64,000 nucleotides of DNA, from NCBI GenBank assembly GCA_958370325.1, contig CATXJW010000004.1, positions 23,016 through 87,015 on the forward strand, written 5' to 3'. The position numbers were made by a program, and so were the translations under genes. This document shows positions 53,265 to 61,801 of this stretch, one piece after another. This DNA is from an uncultured Collinsella sp. Lineage in GTDB: Bacteria > Actinomycetota > Coriobacteriia > Coriobacteriales > Coriobacteriaceae. How positions within the stretch are numbered: the stretch's first letter is position 1; each line of letters begins with the position of its first letter. Under the pieces are notes generated by a model. The model worked only from the letters and a program-made list of their open reading frames with translations, searched no databases and had not been told where the DNA came from.

Positions 53265-53984
53265 TTAAAGTTGGCGTAACCCCTCTTCGAGGCCAGTCTT
53301 GCTGTCGGTCTTCTCGTCGCGCATCTTGATGACGCGGGCGGGGACACCGGCCACGACGGCGCCGGTGGGGACGTCCTCCATGCATACGGCGCCGGCGGCA
53401 ACGACAGCACCCTTACCCACGTGCACGCCCTCCAGGACCACAGCATTGGCGCCGATCATGACATCGTCCTCGATGATGACGGGCGTGGCGCTGGCGGGCT
53501 CCACAACGCCTGCCAGCACGGTGCCGGCGCCGATGTGGCAGTTCTTGCCCACGGTGGCGCGGCCGCCCAGCACGGCGCCCATGTCGATCATGGAGCCTTC
53601 ACCAATGACGGCGCCGATGTTGATGATGGCGCCCATCATGATGACGGCGCGGTCGCCGATCTCGACGCGGTCGCGGATGATCGCGCCCGGCTCGATGCGG
53701 GCATTGATGCCCTTAAGGTCGAGCATAGGGACGGCGGAGTTGCGGCAGTCATTCTCGACGTCGTAGTAGTCGATGGAGTCGGCATTGGCATCGAGGATGG
53801 CCTTGAGCTCATCCCAGTCGCCAAAGACGGTCTTGCCACGACGGCCGCCGTAGACGTGCGCGTCGCCCCACTGAACCTCCGTATCGGGCTTCTCGCGTAC
53901 GTACAGTTTGACGGGCGTCTTCTTGGGCGCGGTGGCGATGTAGTTGATAATCTCCTGTGCATCCATCTCGGCTGTGTTGCTCAT
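53265..53984 (-). CDS. dapH: Tetrahydrodipicolinate N-acetyltransferase
   Basis: 239 residues. An N-terminal helical/mixed domain precedes left-handed beta-helix hexapeptide repeats ([73 protein letters not shown]). The length and [12 protein letters not shown] insertion are those of DapH, which acetylates tetrahydrodipicolinate in the acetylase branch of lysine synthesis. It follows dapB in the operon. ATG 53984 follows AAAGGAG. Confidence 0.93.
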   Translation of the reverse strand: MSNTAEMDAQEIINYIATAPKKTPVKLYVREKPDTEVQWGDAHVYGGRRGKTVFGDWDELKAILDANADSIDYYDVENDCRNSAVPMLDLKGINARIEPGAIIRDRVEIGDRAVIMMGAIINIGAVIGEGSMIDMGAVLGGRATVGKNCHIGAGTVLAGVVEPASATPVIIEDDVMIGANAVVLEGVHVGKGAVVAAGAVCMEDVPTGAVVAGVPARVIKMRDEKTDSKTGLEEGLRQL

Positions 53985-54023
53985 TTGCTGTCTCTCCTTT
54001 GGGTGGATTTGGTTGATGCCGTG

Positions 54024-54764
54024 TTAGGCAAACATGACCTGGTCGAACGTGTAGAAGCCGGGCTCGCGGGTGACGAGCTTTTGCGCGGCGGCCAGCGCGC
54101 CGTTGACAAAGATCTGACGGCTCGTGGCGCGATGCGCGAGCGTGACCTCCTCGTCCTGGCCAAAGAAACTCACCTCGTGCACGCCGGCGACGGTGCCGCC
54201 GCGCAGCGAGTGCATACCGATCTCCTTGGGGTCACGCGCTCCGCACATGCCCTCGCGACCATAGACGGGGTGGTAGCCCGCCTCGGGCTCGGCTTCGACG
54301 ACGGCGTCGAGCAGCAGCTTGGCGGTGCCGCTGGGGGCATCGACCTTTTGGTTGTGGTGCGTCTCGACAATCTCGCAGTCAAAGCCGGGCAGTTCGCGCG
54401 TGGCCTGGGCAACCAGATGGCGCAGGGCGGCGATGCCGATAGAGTAATTGCCGGAGTGCATGACGCGGGCGCTCTGACCCAGCTCGCGCAGGCGGTCCAT
54501 CTGCTCAGGCGAATAACCCGTGGTGCCGGAAACGAGTGCCGCGTCCGTACGCTCGACATAGGCAACGACGGCATCGAAGGTCACGACGTTCGAGAAGTCG
54601 ATGATCACGTCGGCTGCCGGGGCGCTCTCGAGCTCGGTCAGGTCAAAACCGATCTGGGCGACGATGTCGAAAACGGGCTGGCCGGCGGCGTCGACAATGC
54701 CCTCGGCGGTAGTGCGGATGAGCGAGCCCATACGGCCCGTTCCCATAATGACAGTCTTAATCAA
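54024..54764 (-). CDS. dapB: 4-hydroxy-tetrahydrodipicolinate reductase
   Basis: 246 residues. N-terminal VIMGTGRMGSLIR binds NAD(P)H; DFSNVVTFDAV and the catalytic His/Lys block IVETHHNQKVDAPSGTAKLL are diagnostic. It reduces the DapA product to tetrahydrodipicolinate. The TTG start at 54764 overlaps the end of the lysA-dapA gene by 8 bases (TTGATTAA), so translation is coupled. Confidence 0.94.
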   Translation of the reverse strand: MIKTVIMGTGRMGSLIRTTAEGIVDAAGQPVFDIVAQIGFDLTELESAPAADVIIDFSNVVTFDAVVAYVERTDAALVSGTTGYSPEQMDRLRELGQSARVMHSGNYSIGIAALRHLVAQATRELPGFDCEIVETHHNQKVDAPSGTAKLLLDAVVEAEPEAGYHPVYGREGMCGARDPKEIGMHSLRGGTVAGVHEVSFFGQDEEVTLAHRATSRQIFVNGALAAAQKLVTREPGFYTFDQVMFA

Positions 54765-57066
54765 GCAGACCAGCTCCCTTCAGAGCATCGGTGAGTGCAG
54801 CGCGTGTGTCGTTGGCCATGGGACACAGCGGCATACGGTAGTTTGCCTCGATCATACCCATCTGTGCGAGCGCTTCCTTAACGGGGATGGGGTTGACCTC
54901 GCTAAAGAGGGCATTGATGAGCGGCTGACCGGCAATTTGGATATCGCGGGCACGCGCCACGTCGCCGTCCAGATAGGCACGGCACATGTCGTGCACGAGC
55001 TGCGGCTGAACGTCGGCCCACACGCTGATGGTGCCCGAGGCGCCCAGGCTCATGAGTGGCACGGTGAGCGCGTCCTCGCCCGAGTACATGCGGAAGTCAT
55101 CGGACAGCAGGTGGGCGATCTTGGCCGCGTAGGCGACGTTGCCTGAGGCCTCCTTGATGCCCATGATGTTGGGGTGCGCAGCCAGGCGCTCCACGTTGCG
55201 CTCGCTGATGCCGCAGCCGCATCGGCCGGGGATGTTGTACAGGATGCAGGGGATGTCCACCGCGTCGGCAACGGTCTTAAAGTGCTGATAGATGCCCTCT
55301 TCGTTGGACTTGTTGTAGTAGGGGGTGATGAGCAGCAGACCGTCGGCGCCCAGGCCCTGGTAGGTGAGCGACTTGGTGAGCATGGTCTGCGTGGAGTTGG
55401 AGCCCGAGCCGGCGATGACGGGGACGCGGCCCGCGACCTGCTTGACCACTGCGGCAACGACGGAGTTGTCCTCGTCGTCGGTCATCGTGGCGCTCTCGCC
55501 GGTGGTGCCCAGAGTGAGGATGGCGTCGGTACCATTTTGCAGATGGAAATCGATAAGGCGCTCGAGCGCATCGAAGTCGACACTGCCGTCTTTTTTAAAC
55601 GGCGTCACAAGGGCGACGATTGAGCCCTCGAGATTGCGGATGTCCATGTTCTTCTCCTTCGCTTCCGCGATTTGGATGCGCTTGTTCCATTGGGCGGCGA
55701 CCGCCAGGCGCTCGTCCTGGGCACGATGGCGGGCAGTATCGGCGCGCGACTTGGCCAGCAGCTCGCGGCCGCACGGCAGCACGTCGAGCGTGGCAAAGTA
55801 ATCGCCCGGGCGCTCGGCGCGGCGGATGAGGTCGGCCGAGCCATCGGGGCGCAGCAGCACCTCGGCGGAGCGCAGGCGCCCGTTGTAGTTGTAGCCCATG
55901 GAGTAGCCATGGGCGCCCGTGTCGTGAATCACGAGTAGGTCGCCCATGTCGATATGCGGCAGCTCGCGATCGATGGCGAACTTGTCGTTGTTCTCGCACA
56001 GGTTGCCCGTGATGTCGTAGGTGTCCGTGACGGGTGCTGCGGTCTTGTCCACGCCGCCCGGCTGGCCCATCACCGTAATGTGGTGGTAGGCGCCATACAT
56101 GGCGGGGCGGATCAAATCGACGGCGCTCGCATCGACGCCGATATAGTCCTTGTAGATCTGCTTCTCGTGGATGGCCTTGGTGACCAGGCAGCCGTAGGGG
56201 CCCATCATAAAGCGGCCCATCTCGGTGCAGAGGGCCACGTCGCCCATGCCGGCGGGAACCAGGATCTCGTCGTAGGCCGCGTGCACTCCCTCGCCGATGG
56301 CGTGGATGTCGTTGGCCTGCTGCTCGGGCAGGTAGGGTATGCCGACGCCGCCGGACAGATTGATGAAGGCCACGTGTGCGCCGGTCTCGCGCTCCAGGCG
56401 CACGGCAAGCTCAAAGAGGATGCGTGCGAGCTTGGGGTAGTAGTCGTTGGTGACGGTGTTGCTGGCAAGGAACGCGTGGATGCCAAAGTCCTCGGCACCC
56501 TTGGCCTTGAGCGTGCGAAAGGCCTCGAAGAGCTGCTCGGTGGTCATGCCGTACTTGGAGTCGCCCGGGTTGTCCATGATGCCGTTGGAGAGCTGGAACA
56601 AGCCGCCCGGATTAAAGCGGCAACTGACTGTCTTGGGGATGGGCCCCGCGACACGCTCAAAGAACTCGATATGGCTGATGTCGTCAAAGTTGACGATGGC
56701 GCCCAGCTTGTCGGCGAGCTCAAAGTCGGCAGCCGGCGTGTCGTTGGACGAGAACATGATGTCGTGTCCCGTGATACCCAGCGAGCGGGCGATCATGAGC
56801 TCGGTATAGCTCGAGCAATCGCAGCCGCAGCCGTATTCGTTGAGAATGGAGATGAGCGCCGGGTTGGGGTTGGCCTTGACGGCAAAGTATTCCTTAAAGC
56901 CCGGGTTCCATGCAAAGGCGTCGCGCACCTCTTGCATGTTGCGGCGGATGCCCGCCTCGTCATATAGATGAAACGGCGTGGGGAACTGCTCGACGATATG
57001 CTCGAGCGTCTCCTTGTCCACAAACGGCTGCTTGGCCGTATATGCCTCGTTGGGAGTCAATGACAT
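54757..57066 (-). CDS. lysA-dapA: Fused diaminopimelate decarboxylase and dihydrodipicolinate synthase (LysA-DapA)
   Basis: One 769-residue frame holding two enzymes. Residues 1 to about 440 are a PLP decarboxylase: Lys in EYFAVKANPNP, CDCSSYTELMIARSLG, NLSGGVGIPY, GAHGYSMGYNYNGR. Residues 474-769 are a complete DapA: GSIVALVTPFKKDGSVD, LGTTGESATM, YYNKSNEEGIYQHF, LYNIPGR and the Schiff-base Lys in MGIKEASGN. At the junction an AAGGAG lies 6 bases before ATG 55647, so DapA can also be made alone. These are the last and first enzymes of the pathway. It overlaps dapB. Confidence 0.93.
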   Translation of the reverse strand: MSLTPNEAYTAKQPFVDKETLEHIVEQFPTPFHLYDEAGIRRNMQEVRDAFAWNPGFKEYFAVKANPNPALISILNEYGCGCDCSSYTELMIARSLGITGHDIMFSSNDTPAADFELADKLGAIVNFDDISHIEFFERVAGPIPKTVSCRFNPGGLFQLSNGIMDNPGDSKYGMTTEQLFEAFRTLKAKGAEDFGIHAFLASNTVTNDYYPKLARILFELAVRLERETGAHVAFINLSGGVGIPYLPEQQANDIHAIGEGVHAAYDEILVPAGMGDVALCTEMGRFMMGPYGCLVTKAIHEKQIYKDYIGVDASAVDLIRPAMYGAYHHITVMGQPGGVDKTAAPVTDTYDITGNLCENNDKFAIDRELPHIDMGDLLVIHDTGAHGYSMGYNYNGRLRSAEVLLRPDGSADLIRRAERPGDYFATLDVLPCGRELLAKSRADTARHRAQDERLAVAAQWNKRIQIAEAKEKNMDIRNLEGSIVALVTPFKKDGSVDFDALERLIDFHLQNGTDAILTLGTTGESATMTDDEDNSVVAAVVKQVAGRVPVIAGSGSNSTQTMLTKSLTYQGLGADGLLLITPYYNKSNEEGIYQHFKTVADAVDIPCILYNIPGRCGCGISERNVERLAAHPNIMGIKEASGNVAYAAKIAHLLSDDFRMYSGEDALTVPLMSLGASGTISVWADVQPQLVHDMCRAYLDGDVARARDIQIAGQPLINALFSEVNPIPVKEALAQMGMIEANYRMPLCPMANDTRAALTDALKGAGLLD
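55642..55659 (-). promoter_or_regulatory. Internal ribosome binding site and start for dapA
   Basis: AAGGAG (55659-55654), spacer AAGAAC, ATG at 55647, in frame inside the fused gene. The codons after it (MDIRNLEGSIVALVTPF) are the normal N-terminus of DapA. Confidence 0.75.
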
Positions 57067-57079
57067 GTCCCGTAAACCT

Positions 57080-57098
57080 CGCTATCCAGACGGCGCTA
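57080..57098 (-). promoter_or_regulatory. Candidate expression platform of the lysine riboswitch
   Basis: GGATAGCG (57087-57080), next to the AGG of the ribosome site, is the exact complement of CGCTATCC in the 3' strand of riboswitch helix P1. TAGCGC (57098-57093) can pair with the same strand. Competing pairings suggest control of translation or a switch in folding; which state is ON cannot be decided by eye. Confidence 0.45.
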
Positions 57099-57137
57099 CC
57101 TGCGCATCGAATCCGCATAGCGTGGACCCAATGTCCG

Positions 57138-57297
57138 GATAGCGCTCCCGCATTGCTGCAGACAGTCCTGCGGGTGTTTCCCGCAGGCCCACCAGGCTGT
57201 TCGTGCCCGAAAAACCCAGTTCGGCGGGTTTCGCCTCCCCGCGGGGTCAAAGCCTGCCGGCTCGCCCGCGGCTCTTCGTGCCCGCGCCTCTATCAAG
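57138..57297 (-). promoter_or_regulatory. Lysine riboswitch (L-box)
   Basis: On the minus strand the leader starts GATAGAGGCGCG and closes GGAGCGCTATC, forming helix P1. Between them lie the conserved GAAGAG, GGGGAGGCGAAACCCGCC-GAACTGGG type block, GCCTGGTGGG, a hairpin CCTGCGGG-AAACA-CCCGCAGG and ACTGTC. This is the order of the L-box aptamer. It lies about 70 bases before lysA-dapA, the lysine genes it would be expected to control. Confidence 0.88.
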
Positions 57298-57305
57298 TGG
57301 TAACG

Positions 57306-57334
57306 ACCCTACCACGTTGCACTTTACCAAACAA
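57306..57334 (-). promoter_or_regulatory. Possible promoter of the riboswitch-lysA operon
   Basis: TTGTTT (57334-57329) and TAGGGT (57311-57306), 17 bases apart on the minus strand, would start transcription just at the 5' end of the aptamer. The -10 match is weak. Confidence 0.4.
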
Positions 57335-57445
57335 GAGTATTCGTATATAACGTTTAAAAAATGCAGGGATATGCTGGAAATAAGGGTGTAGCAATCTTGC
57401 GGCACAATAGATAGCAGCCGACGCGCACCTACGAAAGGAACCAAT

Positions 57446-58633
57446 ATGGCCGAGCTCCAAGAACTCTGTCGCTACCGCCGCGACTTGCACAGGATCCCGG
57501 AGCTCGACTTCGATCTTCCGCAGACGATCGCCTATATCGAGGGCGTGTTGGCACCGCTCACCTGCGAGGTGACCCATCCGTGCCCCAGCTGCGTTTGCGC
57601 TTTCTTCGATGCCGGCACGGGCGCCGCGCATGCCACGGCGATTCGCGCCGATATGGATGCGCTGCCCATTGCCGAGGCAACGGGGGCAGCGTTCGCTTCG
57701 ACCCATCCCGGCAAGATGCATGCTTGCGGGCACGATGGACACATGGCCATGGCGCTTTCGGCGGCAACCTTTGTCGACCGTACGATCCGTGAGCAGCCGG
57801 GCGCCATTAAGCGCAATGTGCTCTTTGTGTTTCAGCCGGCCGAGGAGACGACTGGTGGTGCCAAGACGGTGTGCGAGAGCGGCGTGTTCGAGCGCTACGG
57901 GGTGGATCGCATCTTCGGCTTCCACGTGTGGCCCGATCTGCCCGCCGGCACGTTGGCGAGCTGCTCCGGTCCGTTGCTGGCGCGTTCGAGTGAGACACAC
58001 ATTCATATCCATGGCACGAGCATCCATATCGCTAAGACCTATGGCGTTCCGGTCGAGGAGTCGCACGATGCGGCGCTGGCGGCTGCCAAGTTCTTGGTTT
58101 CCGAGCGCGAGCTCATGGACGAGTTGGGTGTCGACGAGCCCTGCATTGGTAAGTTCGGCCTGCTGCAGGCCGGCACCGTCTGCAATGCGGTGGCGGGGGA
58201 GGCCCATGTTGCCGGCAGCCTACGTGTGTTTACGGACGACATGTTCGACCGCGCGCGCGAGGGCGTGCGCCGCGTGCTGGACGATGCCTGCGTCGCAACG
58301 GGCTGCACATATGACCTCGATTTTGCCGAGGGCTATCCACCGGTCGATAACGACCCCGAGCTGTTCGCCCACATTGCGCCTGCCTTGTCCGAGCTGCAAC
58401 TTGCGGACGAGCCGCTGCTAATCGCCGAGGATTTCGCGTTCTATCAGCGCCATCTGCCGGGCGTGTTTTTCTTGCTGGGCACGGGCGTGCCAGAGGGACA
58501 AGAAAACCCGATCGACGCTGATGGCTGCCCAGCCTATGCCACAAGCGCTCTGCATACCGATAGCATGCTCTTCGACGAGGAAATCCTACTCAAAGGCCTC
58601 GATGTCTACAAACGATTGCTTTTGCTTGACTAA
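57446..58633 (+). CDS. M20-family amidohydrolase (N-acetyl-DAP deacetylase candidate)
   Basis: 395 residues. Metal-site segments RADMDALPIAE, MHACGHDGHMAMAL, FQPAEETTGGAK, and IAEDFAFYQRHLPGVFFLLGTG with the last ligand in ALHTDSML. This is the M20D group of aminoacylases, which includes N-acetyl-diaminopimelate deacetylases. Standing divergently beside dapH/dapB/lysA-dapA, it is a good candidate for the deacetylase of the acetylase branch. ATG 57446 follows GAAAGGA. Confidence 0.87.
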   Translation: MAELQELCRYRRDLHRIPELDFDLPQTIAYIEGVLAPLTCEVTHPCPSCVCAFFDAGTGAAHATAIRADMDALPIAEATGAAFASTHPGKMHACGHDGHMAMALSAATFVDRTIREQPGAIKRNVLFVFQPAEETTGGAKTVCESGVFERYGVDRIFGFHVWPDLPAGTLASCSGPLLARSSETHIHIHGTSIHIAKTYGVPVEESHDAALAAAKFLVSERELMDELGVDEPCIGKFGLLQAGTVCNAVAGEAHVAGSLRVFTDDMFDRAREGVRRVLDDACVATGCTYDLDFAEGYPPVDNDPELFAHIAPALSELQLADEPLLIAEDFAFYQRHLPGVFFLLGTGVPEGQENPIDADGCPAYATSALHTDSMLFDEEILLKGLDVYKRLLLLD

Positions 58634-58678
58634 GGCGTGAAGGAGTATTTGTTCTAGAAAACACGAACAAACGTACGA

Positions 58679-58724
58679 TATAATAGAGATGTAAGTCTAT
58701 AGAAACGTTTGACGTTACTAACGT
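58679..58724 (+). promoter_or_regulatory. Promoter -10 and operator of the higBA module
   Basis: A consensus TATAAT lies at 58679-58684, without a convincing -35 box. ACGTTACTAACGT at 58712-58724 is a perfect 6-base inverted repeat 11 bases before the toxin gene, a likely HigA binding site. Confidence 0.55.
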
Positions 58725-58735
58725 AAGGCGATACT

Positions 58736-59017
58736 ATGATTGCATCGTATAAAGATGAGGATACCGAACGCTTTGCCATGGGTATGCGGGTCAGGAGGTT
58801 CGTGCCCTTTGAGCGTGTTGCGTTGAGGAAGATTCGCCAACTGCAGGTTTGTGCTTCGCTTGATGATCTTCGCGTTCCACCGGGCAACCGCCTGGAAGCT
58901 TTGAAGGGCGATCGTGCCGGTCAATATAGCATCCGTGTTAACGAGCGCTATCGGGTCTGTTTTGAGTGGAGACAGGAGATGGCTTGGAATGTCGAAATCG
59001 TCGATTATCACAAGTGA
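58736..59017 (+). CDS. higB: HigB-like (RelE superfamily) toxin
   Basis: 93 residues. The RelE/ParE fold pattern is visible: RKIRQLQVCASLDDLRVPPGNRLEALKGDRAGQYSIRVNERYRVCFEW, ending EIVDYHK, matching HigB toxins (L.vPPgN.lE.L.gd..g.wSIRiN..yRicF.W). Such toxins cut mRNA on the ribosome. The antitoxin gene overlaps its end by 29 bases. Toxin-first order is typical of higBA. Confidence 0.93.
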   Translation: MIASYKDEDTERFAMGMRVRRFVPFERVALRKIRQLQVCASLDDLRVPPGNRLEALKGDRAGQYSIRVNERYRVCFEWRQEMAWNVEIVDYHK

Positions 59018-59330
59018 TGAGACTTCGGCCGATTTGCTGTCGCCGGTGACTCCTGGTGAGCTTCTCAAAGAGGAGTTTCTTGTCCCTATGGGCATTTCTC
59101 AATATCGCCTCGCCAAGGAGACCGGGATTCCGGCTCAGCGTATCGGGCAGATTGTCTTGGGAAAACGTCGCGTGACGGCCGACACCGACCTCCGTCTTTG
59201 CCGTTATTTTGGCCTGACGGATGGTTATTGGCTGCGCGCTCAGGTGGCGTTTGACCTTGAGGCCGAGAAAAGGCGGATTGAACCGGAACTCGATAAGATC
59301 GTTCCTGTTCAGCAGGCCATCGCACTGTAG
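58989..59330 (+). CDS. higA: HigA-like XRE-family antitoxin
   Basis: 113 residues from ATG 58989. TPGELLKEEFLVPMGISQYRLAKETGIPAQRIGQIVLGKRRVTADTDLRLCRYFG is the HigA/VapI helix-turn-helix pattern, followed by GYWLRAQVAFDLE. It binds HigB and represses the module, probably at the inverted repeat 58712-58724. Confidence 0.92.
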   Translation: MSKSSIITSDETSADLLSPVTPGELLKEEFLVPMGISQYRLAKETGIPAQRIGQIVLGKRRVTADTDLRLCRYFGLTDGYWLRAQVAFDLEAEKRRIEPELDKIVPVQQAIAL

Positions 59331-59357
59331 TGCTCAAAGATGATGGGGGGGGTGGCG

Positions 59358-59681
59358 ATGAGGCGATGCCGACAGTCTTCCGTATATAGTCCGGGTGGAT
59401 GCGGGTGCGGTTTGCTACTGCTTCCGGTCATCGCTGTGAGCATTGGCGTGATGTTTGTGCTTGCTGGGCTGGCTGCGGCGGCACTCGTACTGTTTATCAC
59501 CGCCATCGGCGTGACGGTCTGGCTGTGCCGTTCTCGCGAGCAGCGTCGTGCCGATGGTAAGACTAATGTCGGATGGATTGCCTTTTTGATCATCGCCTAC
59601 CTGCTGAGCATCAGCTATTTGGCCTTCTTTATCCTGTTGCTTGTGAGCACCTTTACCGGGGAATCCGTCACGGTGGGGTAG
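59358..59681 (+). CDS. Small membrane protein of unknown function
   Basis: 107 residues from ATG 59358 behind GGGGGGGTGG. A Cys/Gly-rich start (SPGGCGCGLLLLP) leads into two long helices (VIAVSIGVMFVLAGLAAAALVLFITAIGVTVWL), a basic loop and a third helix (IAFLIIAYLLSISYLAFFILLLVST). No family recognised. Confidence 0.65.
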   Translation: MRRCRQSSVYSPGGCGCGLLLLPVIAVSIGVMFVLAGLAAAALVLFITAIGVTVWLCRSREQRRADGKTNVGWIAFLIIAYLLSISYLAFFILLLVSTFTGESVTVG

Positions 59682-60052
59682 GTTTCGACGAGCTTCTTGA
59701 GGATGAAGCGAGGGGACGGACCCTGAATGAACCGCGCCCCACATCAACAAGTTCCATTCGTTGTGTAGCAATCCGAATGTGCAAGTGTTTGGCGTGAGGG
59801 CACCGCCGCCAGTAACACGGGGATGCAGGCCGCGATCGCCAGCCCCTATACCAGCTCATCGCAATAGATTCCATAAGGACCCACCAACAGGACATAGGCC
59901 AACTTGCGAGCCCATCATTCGCTGCGGCCACAAATCAGCTGGCAGCTGAATTATCGCTATAAATCGCGAGGTAAAATGTCCAAAGATTGATGGACGGTTC
60001 GCAGAATTTGCAAGGGTCATTGAGAAAGCAAAGCTGCGAGAAAGGAAGAGCC
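59682..60052. other. Intergenic region without a supported gene
   Basis: 371 bases. Weak minus-strand coding texture around 59700-59930 has no start or coherent family and may be a gene remnant. The last 100 bases are AT-rich and include the AAAGGAAGAG ribosome site of the EcsC gene. Confidence 0.4.
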
Positions 60053-60808
60053 ATGGCTAAGAAGACGGGAGAGAAAGAAACGGTTGAAAAGGCCAAAGGC
60101 TTCGAGATTCCCATCGATGAGGAATCGGCCGGCAAGCTGCTCGATACCATCTACAGGAGCGCACTGAATGGCGTCCCTAAGGTGAGTCGTTCGGTCGACG
60201 AGATGGTTGCCGACTACACGGGAAAGGCGAAGTCGCCCGATGATGCCGCAAGGGCACTCGCAAAGTGGCAGGTCATGAAATGCGGAACCTCAGGTTTCGT
60301 CACCGGGCTCGGGGGCTTGATTACGCTTCCGGTCGCAATTCCCGCGAACATAAGCAGCGTCATGTACGTTCAGATGCGCATGATCGCCTGCATCGCGAAG
60401 ATGGGTGGCTATGACGTTACGTCCGACCAAGTTCAGACGATGATCTACATGTGCCTCACGGGTACGACGGCGAGTGATCTTGTCAAAATGGGGCTCATCA
60501 AGACTGGGACGAAATCGCTTGAGGCTGCAATCAAGAAGATTCCCGGGTCGGCACTCGTGAAGATCAACCAGAAGGTTGGCTTCAGATTTATCACGAAGTT
60601 CGGCGAGAAGGGTATCATCAACCTCGGGAAAATGCTGCCCCTCGCCGGTGGCTTGATTGGCGGCGGCGTGGACGTGGCATCGACGAGCATCATTGCTAAG
60701 AACGCCATCAGGATGTTCATGGAGGGCGAGGACCCCGATGGAACCCTGCCCACTGAAGCGGAGGTCGAAAGCATCGAAGACGTTGAGGTGGAAAGCGACC
60801 TGCTTTAG
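60053..60808 (+). CDS. EcsC family protein
   Basis: 251 residues. The central block CGTSGFVTGLGGLITLPVAIPANISSVMYVQMRMIACIAKMGGYD and the glycine-rich LPLAGGLIGGGVDVASTSIIAKNAIRMF are EcsC hallmarks. Function is obscure; the family is peripheral to membranes and named from the Bacillus ecs locus. No ABC genes accompany it here. ATG 60053 follows AAAGGAAGAG. Confidence 0.87.
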   Translation: MAKKTGEKETVEKAKGFEIPIDEESAGKLLDTIYRSALNGVPKVSRSVDEMVADYTGKAKSPDDAARALAKWQVMKCGTSGFVTGLGGLITLPVAIPANISSVMYVQMRMIACIAKMGGYDVTSDQVQTMIYMCLTGTTASDLVKMGLIKTGTKSLEAAIKKIPGSALVKINQKVGFRFITKFGEKGIINLGKMLPLAGGLIGGGVDVASTSIIAKNAIRMFMEGEDPDGTLPTEAEVESIEDVEVESDLL

Positions 60809-60829
60809 TCTTCGCTATACGCGCCACAC

Positions 60830-61250
60830 CCCATTGCCTAGCTTATGCCGTAGGGGCTGCCGGCTGTTATGAGGTAACCCGCCTGCTCGCCGCGGTCTAT
60901 TCGGCACATCGCGTGCGTCGTCTGCTTTGAGTCGCAGGCTGTGTCATTGCCGCCCACGATGGCCATGTGGTCGTTGAGTGTAGTCGAGCCCATGTGACCC
61001 TTGGGTGGCTCTCAGCCCGCATCTACCAGGATTCTTGTCGAGTTCGTGCGAGCATCGAGCGTGTAGGGCATGCTCGAGAGCGTCGTTGTCCGCATGGACC
61101 ACGCCGCGCGGGTTCGCCATGTCGGAAATCGAGGCAAAGCGCTGCAACCGTAGAACCAGTAGTTCAAATCGATGTTGGCAAGCCTCGAGGTGTCATCGGT
61201 GATGGACGCGCGCTTCATGCTCTTCTATATGGCAACCTTAGCTCTCAGCT
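60830..61250 (-). pseudogene. Decayed coding stretch
   Basis: Minus-strand protein-like segments occur in different frames: SITDDTSRLANIDLNYWFYG, ISDMANPRGVVHADNDALEH, NDHMAIVGGNDTACDSKQTT, MCRIDRGEQAGYLITAGSPY. Stops interrupt them and no start or ribosome site is seen. Like 43058-43611, it appears to be a dead gene; the family is not recognised. Confidence 0.5.
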
Positions 61251-61325
61251 AATGAATTCAAGTTCAATCCTTCCTACGATGTGCTGTGTGCCGGCACGGT
61301 AGCCGGATCGTAGGAAGAATGAATA

Positions 61326-61769
61326 ATGGCAAAAGAGGGAAAGAAGCCGATCGGCAAGATTGTCCTAGGCGTCATCGTGGTGCTGGTTATCGTCGGTGCC
61401 GTGGGTTCTATGGGCGGCAATTCAACCGATTCGTCTGCGAGCGATTCGGCAAAACCTGCCGAGGCGACACAGCAGGCTGAGGAGCAAAAAGAACCGCAAG
61501 AACCGTATATCATTGCTGACGAGGCTGAAGACACCTCCAGTCAGTTTGCCTATAAGATCACGGGCACGCTGACCAATAACACGGACAAGGAAAAGAGCTA
61601 CATTCAGATTGAGTATGTTCTGTATGATGCCGATGGCAACCAGGTTGGAACGGCTCTTGCAAACACCAATCATCTGAAGGCGGGCGGCTCCTGGAAGTTC
61701 GAGGCGCTGGGTACGGTGTCTCCCGACCAGGTTGCTAGCTGGGAGCGTTCGGACGTAAGCGGTTTCTAG
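61326..61769 (+). CDS. FxLYD domain-containing membrane-anchored protein
   Basis: 147 residues. A basic start and one helix (IVLGVIVVLVIVGAVGSM) anchor a Ser/Glu-rich stalk and a C-terminal FxLYD beta-sandwich: YKITGTLTNNTDKEKSYIQIEYVLYDADGNQVGTALANTNHLKAGGSWKFEA. The domain is common in extracellular proteins of Gram-positives; role unknown. Confidence 0.85.
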   Translation: MAKEGKKPIGKIVLGVIVVLVIVGAVGSMGGNSTDSSASDSAKPAEATQQAEEQKEPQEPYIIADEAEDTSSQFAYKITGTLTNNTDKEKSYIQIEYVLYDADGNQVGTALANTNHLKAGGSWKFEALGTVSPDQVASWERSDVSGF

Positions 61770-61801
61770 CATGTTGCATGCACTGGGGGAGGTGAAGTCG
61801 T

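Noticed and set aside
53421..54794. Open frame of 457 codons on the plus strand across dapH and dapB
   Set aside because: It is antisense to two well-identified genes; His/Gly/Val-rich translation without domains.
55954..56967. Open frame of 337 codons antisense to lysA
   Set aside because: Shadow frame of the lysA half of the fusion.
57096..57296. Short open frames inside the lysA leader
   Set aside because: They coincide with the lysine riboswitch aptamer and have no ribosome site.
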